Positions 34,597-44,897 are shown, counted from the stretch's first letter. The stretch is 64,000 nt of DNA from Paenibacillus sp. ACRRY (GCF_022346995.1 NZ_JAKRNM010000001.1:372001-436000); one strand, 5' to 3'. The notes: generated by a model not told the origin, from the letters alone. Numbers and translations are program-made.

Positions 34597-36219
34597 ATGT
34601 ATAAACTGATGATTGTGGACGACGAATTGTTAATGCGCGTTGGAATTCGTTCCATGCTTAACTGGGAGGAATTTGGCTTTTGTGTTGTCGGTGAAGCAGG
34701 AAACGGGAAGGAAGGCTTGGAACTTGCGCTCGAAGTTTCTCCCGATCTGATAATAACGGATATCAAGATGCCTATTATGGATGGTCTGAAGCTCATAAAA
34801 GAAGCATCTTTAGTACTGAAAAATTGCAAGTATGTCATTCTGAGTAATTTTGATGAACTCCATTATGTGAAGGAAGCCTTAAAGCTTGGTGCTGTAGATT
34901 ATTTGATCAAAAGTGAAATTACAGAAACATCCCTGATCGAACTCCTTACGAAAATCAGGCAGAAACTGCAAAGTGAACAAAACAGTCGGACAAACGTACC
35001 CTTTGTGCAGCATGATTATTCTAAGAGTTTAAGACATCTCAAGGATAGTTTCTTCCAAGATATTGTAAGCGGATTCATAAGTGAAAGAGATATGATTACC
35101 AAAGCTGATGAGCTGCATTTTCGCGTACGATCTGACAGGCTTGTGGTTATCAAGTTTGTCTTAAACTATTACGAGGAAGTGAAGAGGAAATATATCGAGA
35201 AAGGAGAGAAGCTGCTCCGTTTTTCGATCGTGAATATTATGGAAGAGATCATTCCATCCAAATGGGACAAGGAAATTTTAGTTGAAAGTTCATCCGAATA
35301 TTGGGTTATCGTCAATTTACCTTCTGGCAGTGGGTCCAACCAAGTTGATATTAATAAACTGTGCAATAAGCTTTTATCCTCGATCAAGGATTTTATGAAT
35401 CTATCACTAACGGCTGGTGTAAGTGCAACGGTTTCCGGATTTCGCTTTCTTAGGAAGGCATGTCAAGAGGCCGAATCTGCACTTAGGGAGAGTTTCTTCA
35501 CGGGTAGCAACCAGGTATTGTTTTACGAGGACCTGGCTCAAGCTCCAGCACGATACGACATAAATGAGATACTGAGTCCGCAGCAACAAAAAGACTTTCA
35601 TAAGTTGTGGGTAAGCAAGGATGCCAAAGAAGCGGAGAAATTTCTTGAAACGGTACGATTGGATCTGGAAGCGAAGCGGGGAGATGAGAACAGTATTCGT
35701 ATGCACTATATCACGGTAATGGAAATGCTCCACTCCCATATGACACGCGATACACGAGGCAGCAAGCCTTATTTAGATGAAAAGTCGCCCTATGAAAGGG
35801 TTCTGAGGGGAGAATTTTGGGAGGACATTCATCAGGAAATGCTGTCTCATATCGCATATTGCTTCCAAGCCGATTCCCAAATCATGCAGGAGCTTACTTA
35901 TGCAGATCTGGCCATTCAACTCATTGACAAGTATTATGCCGAGGATATTTCTTTGCAAAGCGTAGCTAGCCAGATCAACGTGAACCCGTCGTATCTCAGT
36001 AGATTGTTCAAGCAGGAGAAAGGAGAGAACTTTATCTCATACTTAACACGGGTTCGAATCGAACATGCCAAGGCTTATCTATTAAGTCGCGAACTAAAAG
36101 TATACGAGATCGCAGACACGGTGGGATACCACAATTACACGTATTTCAGTAAGATTTTCAAAAAGGTAGTAGGGGTAACTCCAGAGGAATACCGTGAGCA
36201 AAAGCTGGAATCCATGTAA
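34597..36219 (+). CDS. YesN-type response regulator, AraC output domain
   Basis: 540 residues, the usual length. The receiver domain has D8/D9, phospho-acceptor D55 (LIITDIKMPIMDG) and K105. A middle domain of about 280 residues precedes the C-terminal AraC HTH pair (VASQINVNPSYLSRLFKQEKG, VGYHNYTYFSKIFKKVVGVTP). GGGGG lies upstream of the ATG. It is followed after 22 bp by its histidine kinase and converges with a sugar ABC importer that it probably controls. Confidence 0.92.
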   Translation: MYKLMIVDDELLMRVGIRSMLNWEEFGFCVVGEAGNGKEGLELALEVSPDLIITDIKMPIMDGLKLIKEASLVLKNCKYVILSNFDELHYVKEALKLGAVDYLIKSEITETSLIELLTKIRQKLQSEQNSRTNVPFVQHDYSKSLRHLKDSFFQDIVSGFISERDMITKADELHFRVRSDRLVVIKFVLNYYEEVKRKYIEKGEKLLRFSIVNIMEEIIPSKWDKEILVESSSEYWVIVNLPSGSGSNQVDINKLCNKLLSSIKDFMNLSLTAGVSATVSGFRFLRKACQEAESALRESFFTGSNQVLFYEDLAQAPARYDINEILSPQQQKDFHKLWVSKDAKEAEKFLETVRLDLEAKRGDENSIRMHYITVMEMLHSHMTRDTRGSKPYLDEKSPYERVLRGEFWEDIHQEMLSHIAYCFQADSQIMQELTYADLAIQLIDKYYAEDISLQSVASQINVNPSYLSRLFKQEKGENFISYLTRVRIEHAKAYLLSRELKVYEIADTVGYHNYTYFSKIFKKVVGVTPEEYREQKLESM

Positions 36220-36241
36220 TCCGTGAATAGAGGTGCAGCAT

Positions 36242-37990
36242 ATGAAGCGTGCCGGGCTCTTTCGTATCAAGTACAAAATTTTGGTGATTTGTATGACAGT
36301 GATTATCCTTCCGGTATTCGTGATGACCATTAATTCATATTACTCTTCTGAACGCTTATTGGCACAGAATTATACGAAGCTGCTGAGCGATCTGGCCAAG
36401 CAGACGAATATTCGCATTGACGAGTTTCTCAAGGAAATCGAGAAAATCTCGCTCCTGGCCAGCAATGGACTTAACGACAGTTTATCTGCGACACATGATG
36501 GAAGCTTTCCAATACAGGATTTCCTGCGGGATGGTAAGGAGCAGAATGAGATTGCGGCCTATAATCTTCTAATGAATTACATCATGATGAAGGACCGCGT
36601 ATTTTCCATTTACCTCTATAACTTGAACGGAGGACAGGATCTGTTCGTTAGTCCACACCAGCCCATAGATCCCAACTTCAAGATGGCGAACGAATTGTGG
36701 TTTAAAAAGTTCATGCATTCCAATGATCGCACGATTACGTTGACAACCAGGATTGATAAGCAGTTGGAAAATAAAATCCTGGCCGTATCACACGCACGTA
36801 AGATTCATGATGTGACCAATGGAAAACTGCTTGGAGTTATCGTCGTCAGCATTGATATTAAATTCATTGAGATCGTTAATCGCAACCTGCAGGAAGGGCT
36901 TCGTTCAAGATTTATGATCGTAGACGAGGATGACAAGATTGTATACAACGTAAATGACCAGCTGATTGGGACCTTGTTCCGTGATAACGTTCGTCCAGTA
37001 GAATCATTGAACATTGTAGTTACCAGTCCGCTTAGTCAGCAAAAGTGGACCACTTATTTATATATGCCTTTGGATGAGCTGACTGCGGATGGCAAAATAC
37101 TAGGTCGCAATCTCATCATGCTGGCTATCGTCATGTCTCTTTTTGCCGCCATTATTTCGATCTTTCTCTCTCATGTGATCACACGTCCCATCAAGAAACT
37201 TTTACGTAATATCTCACTGGTTGAAAAAGGGCAGTTTGAACAGGTTGAAGAGGTTCGCTCTCGAGATGAGATCGGACATTTGTCAGTTCGCTTCAATAAG
37301 ATGTCACATGAACTGAAGCGTATGGTTGAGCGGATGCAGAAAGAAGAAATAGAGAAAGCCGCAGCCGAGATGCGAGCACTTCATGATCAGATTAACCCTC
37401 ATTTTCTGTACAATACACTTGGCTCCGTAAAATGGATTGCATCCATGCAGCAAGCAGACAAAATCGTGGAAATGACAGATGCACTTATCTCGATGCTTCG
37501 CTATGCGACCAAGTCGGATGGAACACTGGTAACCATTCGCGAGGAAGTGGATAATATCGTGAATTATGCAACCATTCAGAACGTCAGATATTATGGGTCT
37601 ATTCAGATGAGATATGAGATTGAAGATGACTTGCTGGATTATCTTATGCCCAAGATGATCCTGCAGCCCATTATTGAAAATGCCATCTTCCACGGTCTAG
37701 CCGAGATCGAAGAAGACGGCGTAATTACGATTCGGATTCAGCCGCAGGGTGATCATATTTCAATAGAAGTCTGCGATAATGGTGTCGGCATGGAACATCA
37801 TGCAATCCGGAGTTTTATGGAAGGAAGGCTTGATACGGGCAACGGTTCCAATGGAATCGGTCTTCATAATGTACAGCGGCGGATTCAACTTCATTTTGGC
37901 AAACCCTATGGAGTGCGGGTAGAGAGTATAGTGGGGGAAGGTACGATTTTTTCCATCCTGCTGCCTGCTATTGCGAGTAAACCTGAATAA
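36242..37990 (+). CDS. YesM-type sensor histidine kinase
   Basis: About 582 residues: first transmembrane helix near 14-34, extracellular dCache-like sensor to about 285, second helix near 290-315, HAMP, then the kinase core with His387 in INPHFLYNTLG. The ATPase motifs are QPIIENAIFHG, DNGVGM and SNGIGLHNV. ATG 36242 has AGAGGTG 6 nt upstream; the frame opens at GTG 36233. The order regulator-then-kinase is reversed from region 1. It probably senses an extracellular saccharide. Confidence 0.92.
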   Translation: MKRAGLFRIKYKILVICMTVIILPVFVMTINSYYSSERLLAQNYTKLLSDLAKQTNIRIDEFLKEIEKISLLASNGLNDSLSATHDGSFPIQDFLRDGKEQNEIAAYNLLMNYIMMKDRVFSIYLYNLNGGQDLFVSPHQPIDPNFKMANELWFKKFMHSNDRTITLTTRIDKQLENKILAVSHARKIHDVTNGKLLGVIVVSIDIKFIEIVNRNLQEGLRSRFMIVDEDDKIVYNVNDQLIGTLFRDNVRPVESLNIVVTSPLSQQKWTTYLYMPLDELTADGKILGRNLIMLAIVMSLFAAIISIFLSHVITRPIKKLLRNISLVEKGQFEQVEEVRSRDEIGHLSVRFNKMSHELKRMVERMQKEEIEKAAAEMRALHDQINPHFLYNTLGSVKWIASMQQADKIVEMTDALISMLRYATKSDGTLVTIREEVDNIVNYATIQNVRYYGSIQMRYEIEDDLLDYLMPKMILQPIIENAIFHGLAEIEEDGVITIRIQPQGDHISIEVCDNGVGMEHHAIRSFMEGRLDTGNGSNGIGLHNVQRRIQLHFGKPYGVRVESIVGEGTIFSILLPAIASKPE

Positions 37991-37995
37991 AAAAT

Positions 37996-38025
37996 AGAGG
38001 CTTGCAGGTCATCCTGCAGGCCTCT
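37996..38025. terminator. Bidirectional terminator
   Basis: AGAGGCTTGCAGG (37996-38008) pairs with CCTGCAGGCCTCT (38013-38025), one G-U pair, between the convergent kinase and permease genes. T residues follow on the minus strand. Confidence 0.82.
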
Positions 38026-38029
38026 TACG

Positions 38030-38920
38030 TTACCCTTTAACACTACCAAGTACCAAACCTTTTGTAAAATACTTCTGCAGAAACGGATAAACGAGCAAAA
38101 TGGGAATGGCACCCAAAAACATCTGGGCGGCGCGCCCGGTTCGGGCATTCATCATGGAGAGCAGCTGAGTGTAATCGGAGCCTGATTTCAGCATGATTTG
38201 TTCAAAGCTCTGCAGGAGCGTCTGCAAATAGCTCTGTAACGGATAATTGTCCGGATTGTTCATGTAGATAATTCCGTCAAACCAGGAATTCCAATGGGCA
38301 ACGATACTAAACAATCCAACAGTTGCGAGAGCAGGTTTAAGAAGGGGGAGTAAAATACGGACAAGAACTTGTAAAGGACCTGCACCATCGATAATCGCGG
38401 ATTCTTCGATCTCTTCTGGCAAACCCCTAATGAAGTTCATGAGAATGACCATGCTGAAGACGGGCAGAGCGCCGGGTAATATCAGTGACCAGATCGAATC
38501 GATCAGTCCCATTTTGACCACCACGAGATATGTAGGGATTAATCCTCCATTAAATAACATGGTCACGATAAAAAATCCCATATATACATTACGTCCCATC
38601 AATTTTTGCTTCGTTTTGGAGAGCGGATACGCAGTAAGCACAATCAGGGCAAGATTAACGAGTGTTCCAAGCAGGGTACGTTTGATGGCTACCCATAGGG
38701 AAGAATAGAATGCCCCGCCGGATAATGCAAATTCATACGCTTTTGTCGTAAATTCTACGGGCCAGAATGTAACACTGCCTGCCGACACTGCCGCACTGCT
38801 GCTGAATGAAACGGCCACCAGGTTGATAAATGGCAGAATGCAAAGTAGAGAGATGATTATCAATATGGTGTAGTTCACGATATGAAACAGACGTCTACTT
38901 ATACTATTATCGTTAATCAT
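38030..38920 (-). CDS. Sugar ABC transporter permease, LplC/YtcP type
   Basis: 296 residues and six predicted helices; EAA loop EIEESAIIDGAGPLQVLVRILLP; ends in the FTKGLVLGSVKG tail. AAGGAGG lies 9 nt upstream. It is the last gene of the minus-strand importer operon and a paralogue of the permease at 7740. Confidence 0.92.
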   Translation of the reverse strand: MINDNSISRRLFHIVNYTILIIISLLCILPFINLVAVSFSSSAAVSAGSVTFWPVEFTTKAYEFALSGGAFYSSLWVAIKRTLLGTLVNLALIVLTAYPLSKTKQKLMGRNVYMGFFIVTMLFNGGLIPTYLVVVKMGLIDSIWSLILPGALPVFSMVILMNFIRGLPEEIEESAIIDGAGPLQVLVRILLPLLKPALATVGLFSIVAHWNSWFDGIIYMNNPDNYPLQSYLQTLLQSFEQIMLKSGSDYTQLLSMMNARTGRAAQMFLGAIPILLVYPFLQKYFTKGLVLGSVKG

Positions 38921-38934
38921 AGTGATCGTCCTCC

Positions 38935-39825
38935 TTAGAAGATGCGATAGCCTGCTACCCTATACGCCAGGAAATAAGATAGGGCCATCAGTATAGTGGA
39001 AATGATGGACTTGAAGAGCCCAACAGCGGTACCGATGGAATATTGCGCCTGTTGAATCCCTAAACGATACACATATGTATCAATAATATCGCCAGTTTGA
39101 TAGACGACAGGAGAATATAGATTATAAATTTGATCAAAACCGGCATTAAGTACATTTCCAAGCGACAATACGGTCATGAGCACAATGGTGGGCATAAGAA
39201 GGGGCAAAGTAATATATATGGTCTGCTTCCATCGTTTGGCTCCATCAATCACAGCGGCTTCATATAGCCCGGGATCAATACTCGTTAGGGCTGCCAGATA
39301 AACAACGGTACCAAAGCCAAAACCCTTCCAGATATCACTTATAATCATGGTCCACGGAAAAATGGATGGTGTGCCTAAAAATGAGATTTTCTCAATCCCG
39401 AATACCCCTAAAAACGTATTAACGATGCCGTCGGCGCTAAGAATATCGAGCATAATTCCGGCCATGATGACCCAAGAGAGGAAGTTGGGGATGTAAACAA
39501 GGGTTTGGAACGTACGTTTGACTGCGCTTCTTACAACCTCGTTAAGCAGTAAGGCGAAGATAACAGGCACGATAATGCCGCCAATGATCTTGAAGACAGA
39601 CATATACAGCGTGTTCCAGATCGTCCTAACGAAATTGGGCTGATTAAACACGTGCGAGAAATTGTCCCATCCTACCCATGGAGAATTGAATCCCAGCCCC
39701 GGATTGTATTTCTGGAAGGCAATAACGAGGCCGTAAAATGGGATGTAACTGAAGATGAAAACCAAAATTAAGCTAGGTATCAACATTAAATGGTAGGGAC
39801 TCTGCTGCTTTAATTTTCTAAGCAT
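38935..39825 (-). CDS. Sugar ABC transporter permease, LplB type
   Basis: 296 residues and six predicted helices; EAA loop YEAAVIDGAKRWKQTIYITLP. It resembles the permease at 6827 through its length (FQKYNPGLGF, VYRLGIQQAQYSIGTAVGLFKS). GGAGG precedes the ATG, and 14 bp separate it from the next gene. It forms the channel with the other permease. Confidence 0.92.
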   Translation of the reverse strand: MLRKLKQQSPYHLMLIPSLILVFIFSYIPFYGLVIAFQKYNPGLGFNSPWVGWDNFSHVFNQPNFVRTIWNTLYMSVFKIIGGIIVPVIFALLLNEVVRSAVKRTFQTLVYIPNFLSWVIMAGIMLDILSADGIVNTFLGVFGIEKISFLGTPSIFPWTMIISDIWKGFGFGTVVYLAALTSIDPGLYEAAVIDGAKRWKQTIYITLPLLMPTIVLMTVLSLGNVLNAGFDQIYNLYSPVVYQTGDIIDTYVYRLGIQQAQYSIGTAVGLFKSIISTILMALSYFLAYRVAGYRIF

Positions 39826-39869
39826 TCATTTTCCTCCGTTCACGGTAATAAAGATCGAATCTCAAGCAA

Positions 39870-39907
39870 AATAAAAGGGGAGAGAAGTTAAAATTCCTCA
39901 TCCCCGT
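39870..39907 (-). terminator. Attenuator-like hairpin between binding protein and permease
   Basis: On the minus strand GGGGA (39901-39905 complement) pairs with TCCCC (39877-39881 complement) across a 19-nt loop and is followed by TTTTATTTT. It parallels the hairpin at 6755 in the first sugar locus. Confidence 0.5.
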
Positions 39908-39918
39908 TACAAACTTAT

Positions 39919-41523
39919 TTATTTTCCGTAAGCTTCATTTACTGCCCGGGTTGCTTCATCCCCGCCGGCAGCTTTCCAGTTCTGAACAATAACATCGAAA
40001 TGATCGATACTTTCCGTGCCCATAATGATCTTGGTAAATCCCTCGGTCAGGATATCATCCAGAGTTGTGCCGTAGCTCGCCAGTGCCTCTGGGGTAACTC
40101 CCCATAGTCCTGTCTTGACATAGTTCTCGCTATCGAGCACTTTTTTCGCAAGACCATAAGCATTCTTAGGAGCCCCTTGCTGCAGATAGTCGCCGACTGC
40201 TCCTGGCGTGGCATTATCCATGAATTCTACACTGTTGTTATACTTTTGCCACATTCCCGAAGTCGTGAGCCCACTGGTGTCCTTGGACTGAAGTGCTGCG
40301 GATACAGCCTCAAACTGCTCATAGTCGGAGTTCGGATTAAGTACACGGAAAGCTCCAACCACGTGAGCGATATCGTTGTCCAATAAGGCGGATAACGTCT
40401 CTTTGGATTCCTTACCCTGGCCTTCATCGACGATATAAGCATAGTCATTCAGGATTTTGATGACTTCTTCAGGATGTTCAAATCCCTTTTTCATGACAAT
40501 ATAGCTGCCGTTCGCAAAGGAGATTGATTGTTTTGCTTCTTTGCCGTCGATTGTTGGGATGATATACGGATAGAAGATGGCGTCCTTGCCCAAATTGGAT
40601 ACGGTATCAACTCCAGGATTATAACCCCACCATTGATAGTAAGGCTGCATTCCCACTTTGCCGGCGACAATATCGGCATTCATCGCGTTAAAGTCTTTGA
40701 TCGCAAATTCCGGATCAATGATGCCAAGCTTATACCACTCAGCCCATTCAGCCAGTGCTGCTTTCATCTCGGGTTGAATTGAACCATATACGAGCTCTCC
40801 GCTGTTATCCTCAATCCAAATATCCGGATGGGCGTTCCATGCGATGGCGAGCAGATTCAGATAATCTAGCGATTGATCTACCGCCATGCCATATCCACCG
40901 TGCTTTTCCATAAATTTCAGTGCAATGTTCTTGATGTCTTCCACCGATTTTGGATCCTCGAGCCCCAGTTCTTCCTTCCAGTCGTTTCGGATCCAGACGA
41001 AATCCGGTTGCTCAATTAAACCCCAATGCATTTGAGGTATCCCGAACAGTTGGCCATCCTTTTTACCCGATTCGAAACTGTCTGCATCCGCTTTCATATA
41101 ACCTTTGAGGCGGTCGGAGGCGTGCTGATCAAATGCATCTGTAAGATCCATGACCATATCCGCTTCGACTAATTGCCGTAATTGTGAAGGATTCACCCGG
41201 AATACATCAGGAAGATCGTTCGATGATATGGCCAGATTCAGTTTTGTATCGTATTCATCACTAACCCAGTCAGTTTTAACATCAATATTAAGTTTCTCTT
41301 TGTATCTCCTAATCCACACATTGTTGGTGATATCGTCACCCTTAGGATATTTGGCTGAAGTGTATTCAGAGGTTACCGTGTGAAGGGTTACCGTTCCAGC
41401 CTCGTTGGTCCCAGAATCTGTAGTCGTTGGATTTTTCCCGGAATTTCCTTCACTGGTACACGCGGCCAGTAATAAGGATGAGATGCATAAAGACAACATG
41501 ACCAATTTGCTTTTCTTGTTCAT
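39919..41523 (-). CDS. Sugar ABC transporter solute-binding lipoprotein
   Basis: 534 residues. Signal helix and lipobox (LLAAC), a Ser/Thr/Gly-rich linker, then an LplA-type binding domain (NLAISSNDLPDVFRVNPSQL, GKVGMQPYYQWWGYNPGV, FTKIIMGTESIDHFDVIVQN). GGGGG lies upstream of the ATG. It is the intact counterpart of the interrupted protein at 5051. It is the first gene of the importer operon that faces the two-component genes; the ligand is unknown. Confidence 0.92.
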   Translation of the reverse strand: MNKKSKLVMLSLCISSLLLAACTSEGNSGKNPTTTDSGTNEAGTVTLHTVTSEYTSAKYPKGDDITNNVWIRRYKEKLNIDVKTDWVSDEYDTKLNLAISSNDLPDVFRVNPSQLRQLVEADMVMDLTDAFDQHASDRLKGYMKADADSFESGKKDGQLFGIPQMHWGLIEQPDFVWIRNDWKEELGLEDPKSVEDIKNIALKFMEKHGGYGMAVDQSLDYLNLLAIAWNAHPDIWIEDNSGELVYGSIQPEMKAALAEWAEWYKLGIIDPEFAIKDFNAMNADIVAGKVGMQPYYQWWGYNPGVDTVSNLGKDAIFYPYIIPTIDGKEAKQSISFANGSYIVMKKGFEHPEEVIKILNDYAYIVDEGQGKESKETLSALLDNDIAHVVGAFRVLNPNSDYEQFEAVSAALQSKDTSGLTTSGMWQKYNNSVEFMDNATPGAVGDYLQQGAPKNAYGLAKKVLDSENYVKTGLWGVTPEALASYGTTLDDILTEGFTKIIMGTESIDHFDVIVQNWKAAGGDEATRAVNEAYGK

Positions 41524-41763
41524 TTCTTTTCCCCCTTATTAGCAATATTTCAGCAAATCTATTCTTGAAAATATTGTAATCTAGAAAGGGATAACGCGAT
41601 ATCAAAGTTATTGACGAGAACGCGTACGTTTTTTACTTTTGACTCAGAGAGAAGAATGGAGAAGAAGGGAACGTGCACTTATTTTACTTTTGCCTAAACC
41701 TTTTTTTACTCAGGAAAACAGAATTTTGTGCTTATAATATGGAAGCAGAAGGGGGTGAAGGAT

Positions 41764-42018
41764 GTGACGAATGGTTATGTGTGGGGAATTTTCGTTGCTG
41801 ATGGAACAGCGATTTTCCCTAATTTTTTCCCAATAGGTATCTACACTACATGTGAATTAGCTATGAATGAGGTTAATGCTCTACCAAGAGATCACAATTA
41901 TCAAGTACTTCGAATGCCGTTAAATAAAAGCTTCGCCTATCTTCATAAGAAGAGTGGTAAGTTGGTTGGGATGGATGCGATTCATCATGAACATTTTCAT
42001 TTTAAGGATGAAAGCTAA
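41764..42018 (+). CDS. Small uncharacterised protein, 84 residues
   Basis: GTG 41764 lies 6 nt after GGGGGTG (41751-41757); the frame extends upstream to 41728 without support. The sequence (GYVWGIFVADGTAIFPNFFP, then HEHFHF near the end) is rich in aromatics and His. No family is recognised. A shared terminator follows. Confidence 0.6.
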   Translation: MTNGYVWGIFVADGTAIFPNFFPIGIYTTCELAMNEVNALPRDHNYQVLRMPLNKSFAYLHKKSGKLVGMDAIHHEHFHFKDES

Positions 42019-42066
42019 ACCAATAGCTTATTACGCTAATCAGGAGCGCTATTTCACTATACCAAG

Positions 42067-42097
42067 AAGGCAGCCGATCAACGTGATCGGCTGCCTT
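42067..42097. terminator. Bidirectional terminator
   Basis: AAGGCAGCCGATCA (42067-42080) and TGATCGGCTGCCTT (42084-42097) form a perfect 14-bp stem with a 3-nt loop between convergent genes. Confidence 0.88.
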
Positions 42098-42103
42098 GTG
42101 CAA

Positions 42104-43066
42104 TCAAATGATGTTGATAGCTCTATATTCTCTGGGTGTCATTCCAGCTTTTCTTTTAAATACCTTAATAAAATAACTGGGTGAATTAAAACCACACTCC
42201 AAGGAGATATCTTGAATGTTAAGGGTGGTATGACACAATAAACGTTTCGAAGATTCAACACGATGCTGAAGTAAATAATCAATTGGAGAACAATTTAACA
42301 AAGCGTGGAAGCATCGGGAGGCTTCACTTTTACTAATATTCGCTGATAGCGAGATATCCTGCAGTGAGACCTCGTTCATATAATTCTGATGAATGAAAGT
42401 TAACATTTTTTGCAATCGTACTTGGTGTTGCACATCCCTTAGGGTTTGATTGATTTTGGGGATTAGTTCCTGATGTTTGTATATGGATTGCCAAATTTGA
42501 TTAAGAATGCGTTGCACCTGCATTTCGAAACAATCTTCTTCGACATTTTCAACACGCAGATCTATATCGGGATAATCCCCAAAAGGACTTTTCAGACCAT
42601 ATTGATGTAATAGGGAAAAGATGGACGAAAGTTGATTTAAAATCTCTTTGTGCCAGGGGATATTGTTATATAGAACAAAGTAGGGCAAGTTCGAATTGGC
42701 CAGGATTGGCCAGACATACTTTTGATATATGATGCTTGAATGTGGCGCAATCATCTCGGCTGAGAACACAATGTTAGGACATTTACATCTATCATGGTTG
42801 TGAATCTGTTCAAACGAATGCAATGTATTACCATTAACAAAAATGCCGTCTCCTGGATTCAATTCGAGGATTTGATTACCGATTTGAGCTCTAAGGGGAC
42901 CACCTTGGGCAATAAAGAACTCCGGTTCAAAGTGCCAGTGCAGAGGGAATTTCAGGTTCTTAAATTGGTACAGCTCATCAATATAAAACTGAATGGGGAA
43001 ATCCTTGTGCCCATGTTGAATTTTTTCATATAGCGTTTGGTCCAGGTGCGAATTATCAGCGATCAT
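42104..43066 (-). CDS. AraC-family regulator
   Basis: 320 residues. N-terminal cupin (FPLHWHFEPEFFIAQGG, LELNPGDGIFVNGNTLHSF) likely binds a small ligand; the C-terminal HTH pair reads ISLSANISKSEASRCFHALLN and LECGFNSPSYFIKVFKRKAGM. AGGGGG precedes the ATG. Its target is unknown; the divergent neighbour is the acetyltransferase at 43277, 210 bp away. Confidence 0.88.
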   Translation of the reverse strand: MIADNSHLDQTLYEKIQHGHKDFPIQFYIDELYQFKNLKFPLHWHFEPEFFIAQGGPLRAQIGNQILELNPGDGIFVNGNTLHSFEQIHNHDRCKCPNIVFSAEMIAPHSSIIYQKYVWPILANSNLPYFVLYNNIPWHKEILNQLSSIFSLLHQYGLKSPFGDYPDIDLRVENVEEDCFEMQVQRILNQIWQSIYKHQELIPKINQTLRDVQHQVRLQKMLTFIHQNYMNEVSLQDISLSANISKSEASRCFHALLNCSPIDYLLQHRVESSKRLLCHTTLNIQDISLECGFNSPSYFIKVFKRKAGMTPREYRAINII

Positions 43067-43276
43067 ATAGCTATGCCCCCTAATTGGGAATATCGTTACA
43101 TTCTAAGAGAATAAAGTACATTAATGTTCAACAGTACGGTGATATAATTCTATCTTGTGAAATACAAAAATAATAGATCCATGTTTAAGTCATTTGACCA
43201 TCCATTTCTGATCATCCATGGAAAAGGTCAGTTGAATGAACTTTAAGTAGCATACATATCAAAGGAGATGAATCTG

Positions 43277-43891
43277 TTGGTACAATGGTCAGAAAAAGAA
43301 AAAATGCTTGCTGGTTTACCATACAAAGCCATGGGAGCGGAACTTCTGGGGGAACGTCAGCATGCTAAGGAACTTTTGTTTGAGTTTAATGGATTGCGAC
43401 CAAGTGCAATTGAAGAACGGAATGCTTTAATCAAAAAGTTACTAGGTAAAACAGGAGCAAATTTCTTTATTGAACCACCTTTTCGTTGTGATTACGGCTA
43501 TAATATTACAATTGGTGAAAACTTTTATTCCAATTATAATTTCACTGTATTAGACTGCGCTAAAATCACCATTGGAGATAATGTACTCCTGGGACCGAAT
43601 GTTAGTATATTTGCTGTAAATCATGCCATTCACCCTAAATTAAGAGTAGCTGAATATGAGCAGGCTCATCCTGTTACCATTGGAAATAATGTATGGATAG
43701 GCGGTGGCGTGATTATTAATATGGGAGTAACGATAGGAGATAATACGATCATCGGATCGGGTAGCGTGGTGACGAAGGACGTTCCGGCAAACGTAATAGC
43801 TGCCGGGAATCCATGCAGAGTTCTGCGCCCTGTCGCAGATAAAGATTTGGATCAATATAAGGAAATCGAAGAACGTTTACTGGGCCAATAG
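43277..43891 (+). CDS. Maltose/galactoside O-acetyltransferase family
   Basis: About 204 residues, left-handed beta-helix hexapeptide repeats (NITIGENFYSNYNFTVLDCA, PVTIGNNVWIGGGVIINMGV) with the catalytic His in VNHAIHP. It transfers acetyl from acetyl-CoA to a sugar hydroxyl. TTG 43277 has AAAGGAG (43261-43267) 9 nt upstream; ATG 43268 abuts that site and is unlikely. It is a single gene. Confidence 0.88.
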   Translation: MVQWSEKEKMLAGLPYKAMGAELLGERQHAKELLFEFNGLRPSAIEERNALIKKLLGKTGANFFIEPPFRCDYGYNITIGENFYSNYNFTVLDCAKITIGDNVLLGPNVSIFAVNHAIHPKLRVAEYEQAHPVTIGNNVWIGGGVIINMGVTIGDNTIIGSGSVVTKDVPANVIAAGNPCRVLRPVADKDLDQYKEIEERLLGQ

Positions 43892-43955
43892 ACGGCATTT
43901 TCAACACTTCCTACGAAAAAGCGGTCTTCTTTAAAGAGAGGATGATTTGAGAACA

Positions 43956-43988
43956 GGAGCATCCTGAGAAATGGATGCTCCTATTTTT
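43956..43988. terminator. Bidirectional terminator
   Basis: AGGAGCATCC (43956-43965) pairs with GGATGCTCCT (43973-43982), followed by ATTTTTTC, between convergent genes. Confidence 0.88.
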
Positions 43989-44897
43989 TCAAAGTGTATT
44001 AAAGGGAGGGCGATCCTTCCTGTTTATATCCCCAATTAGCGGCAACCGGGACAGCATGTTTTGCAGAAAATATGCATCCCACGGGAAATGTTCTGTGATA
44101 CCCAATCCGACTATATCGTATGTTTGAGCGACATCCTGCAGGATTTGAATTATCGTTTCCATGCTTGATCCTCTTGGGAACCGTGTCGTGTTTTCTTCAT
44201 AAGTTCCAGGGTAAGCAACCAGTTGAGAACGGAACTCTTTCATATCCAGTACGTCAAGATCGAAGTGAATGATCACCTTGGAAGGCTTTCGATGTTCTAA
44301 CCACTGTAGCACCTTCGCGCTATTCTTTTCCATATCTTCCGGGTGGATGCTATCCAGCTTCTTATCACGTAAGGGATCGGTATCAAGCGCATCCAGCATG
44401 TCATTCAAACCGACATAGAGAATCTGGTCGGGATGAAACAAACGACTAACCTCAGCGACGAACTCGGAATCTCCTATCCCTAGTAGGTTGGCAAGAACTT
44501 GTGCATGGTGATGAGGCGAATCTGCGGGAAGTGAGACATCAGGATGCAGGTCAACCCATAATAGGGCTGTATCACCGGAATATTTTTCATTCAAGTAGGC
44601 AAAAGGAGCAAGCTCGACACTGCAATCTCCTCCCAAAACAATAATACGCTCAGGATCATGCTTATGAATAAGAGCTTTGGCAGCTCGCGCCTGTCTTAGA
44701 ACGGTTGTCTTTGCCACGATGCCGTCTTCCTCAACCATGGAGGTATCTAGCTCTACAGGTACTTCTTCAAATGGTCCCCCAGGCTGGGGCGCAAGCCAGT
44801 TAAGGAGACGCGCGCCCAAAACGTAGGGAGGATTATTGCCTCCTTGCCACTGGGGAAAAAGCAAACGTAAGGTTTGTTCAGGATTAACTTTAGTCAT
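43989..44897 (-). CDS. Arginase/ureohydrolase family protein
   Basis: 302 residues. Dimanganese motifs are GGDCSVELA, WVDLHPDVS (D-x-H-x-D) and FDLDVLDMKEF (S/F-D-x-D-x-x-D). These enzymes cleave guanidino groups (arginine, agmatine, formiminoglutamate). The canonical Ala in DAH is Leu and the usual DP after the last metal Asp is DM, so the substrate may be unusual. GAAGGAG precedes the ATG. The nitronate monooxygenase gene lies 81 bp upstream in the same direction. Confidence 0.82.
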   Translation of the reverse strand: MTKVNPEQTLRLLFPQWQGGNNPPYVLGARLLNWLAPQPGGPFEEVPVELDTSMVEEDGIVAKTTVLRQARAAKALIHKHDPERIIVLGGDCSVELAPFAYLNEKYSGDTALLWVDLHPDVSLPADSPHHHAQVLANLLGIGDSEFVAEVSRLFHPDQILYVGLNDMLDALDTDPLRDKKLDSIHPEDMEKNSAKVLQWLEHRKPSKVIIHFDLDVLDMKEFRSQLVAYPGTYEENTTRFPRGSSMETIIQILQDVAQTYDIVGLGITEHFPWDAYFLQNMLSRLPLIGDINRKDRPPFNTL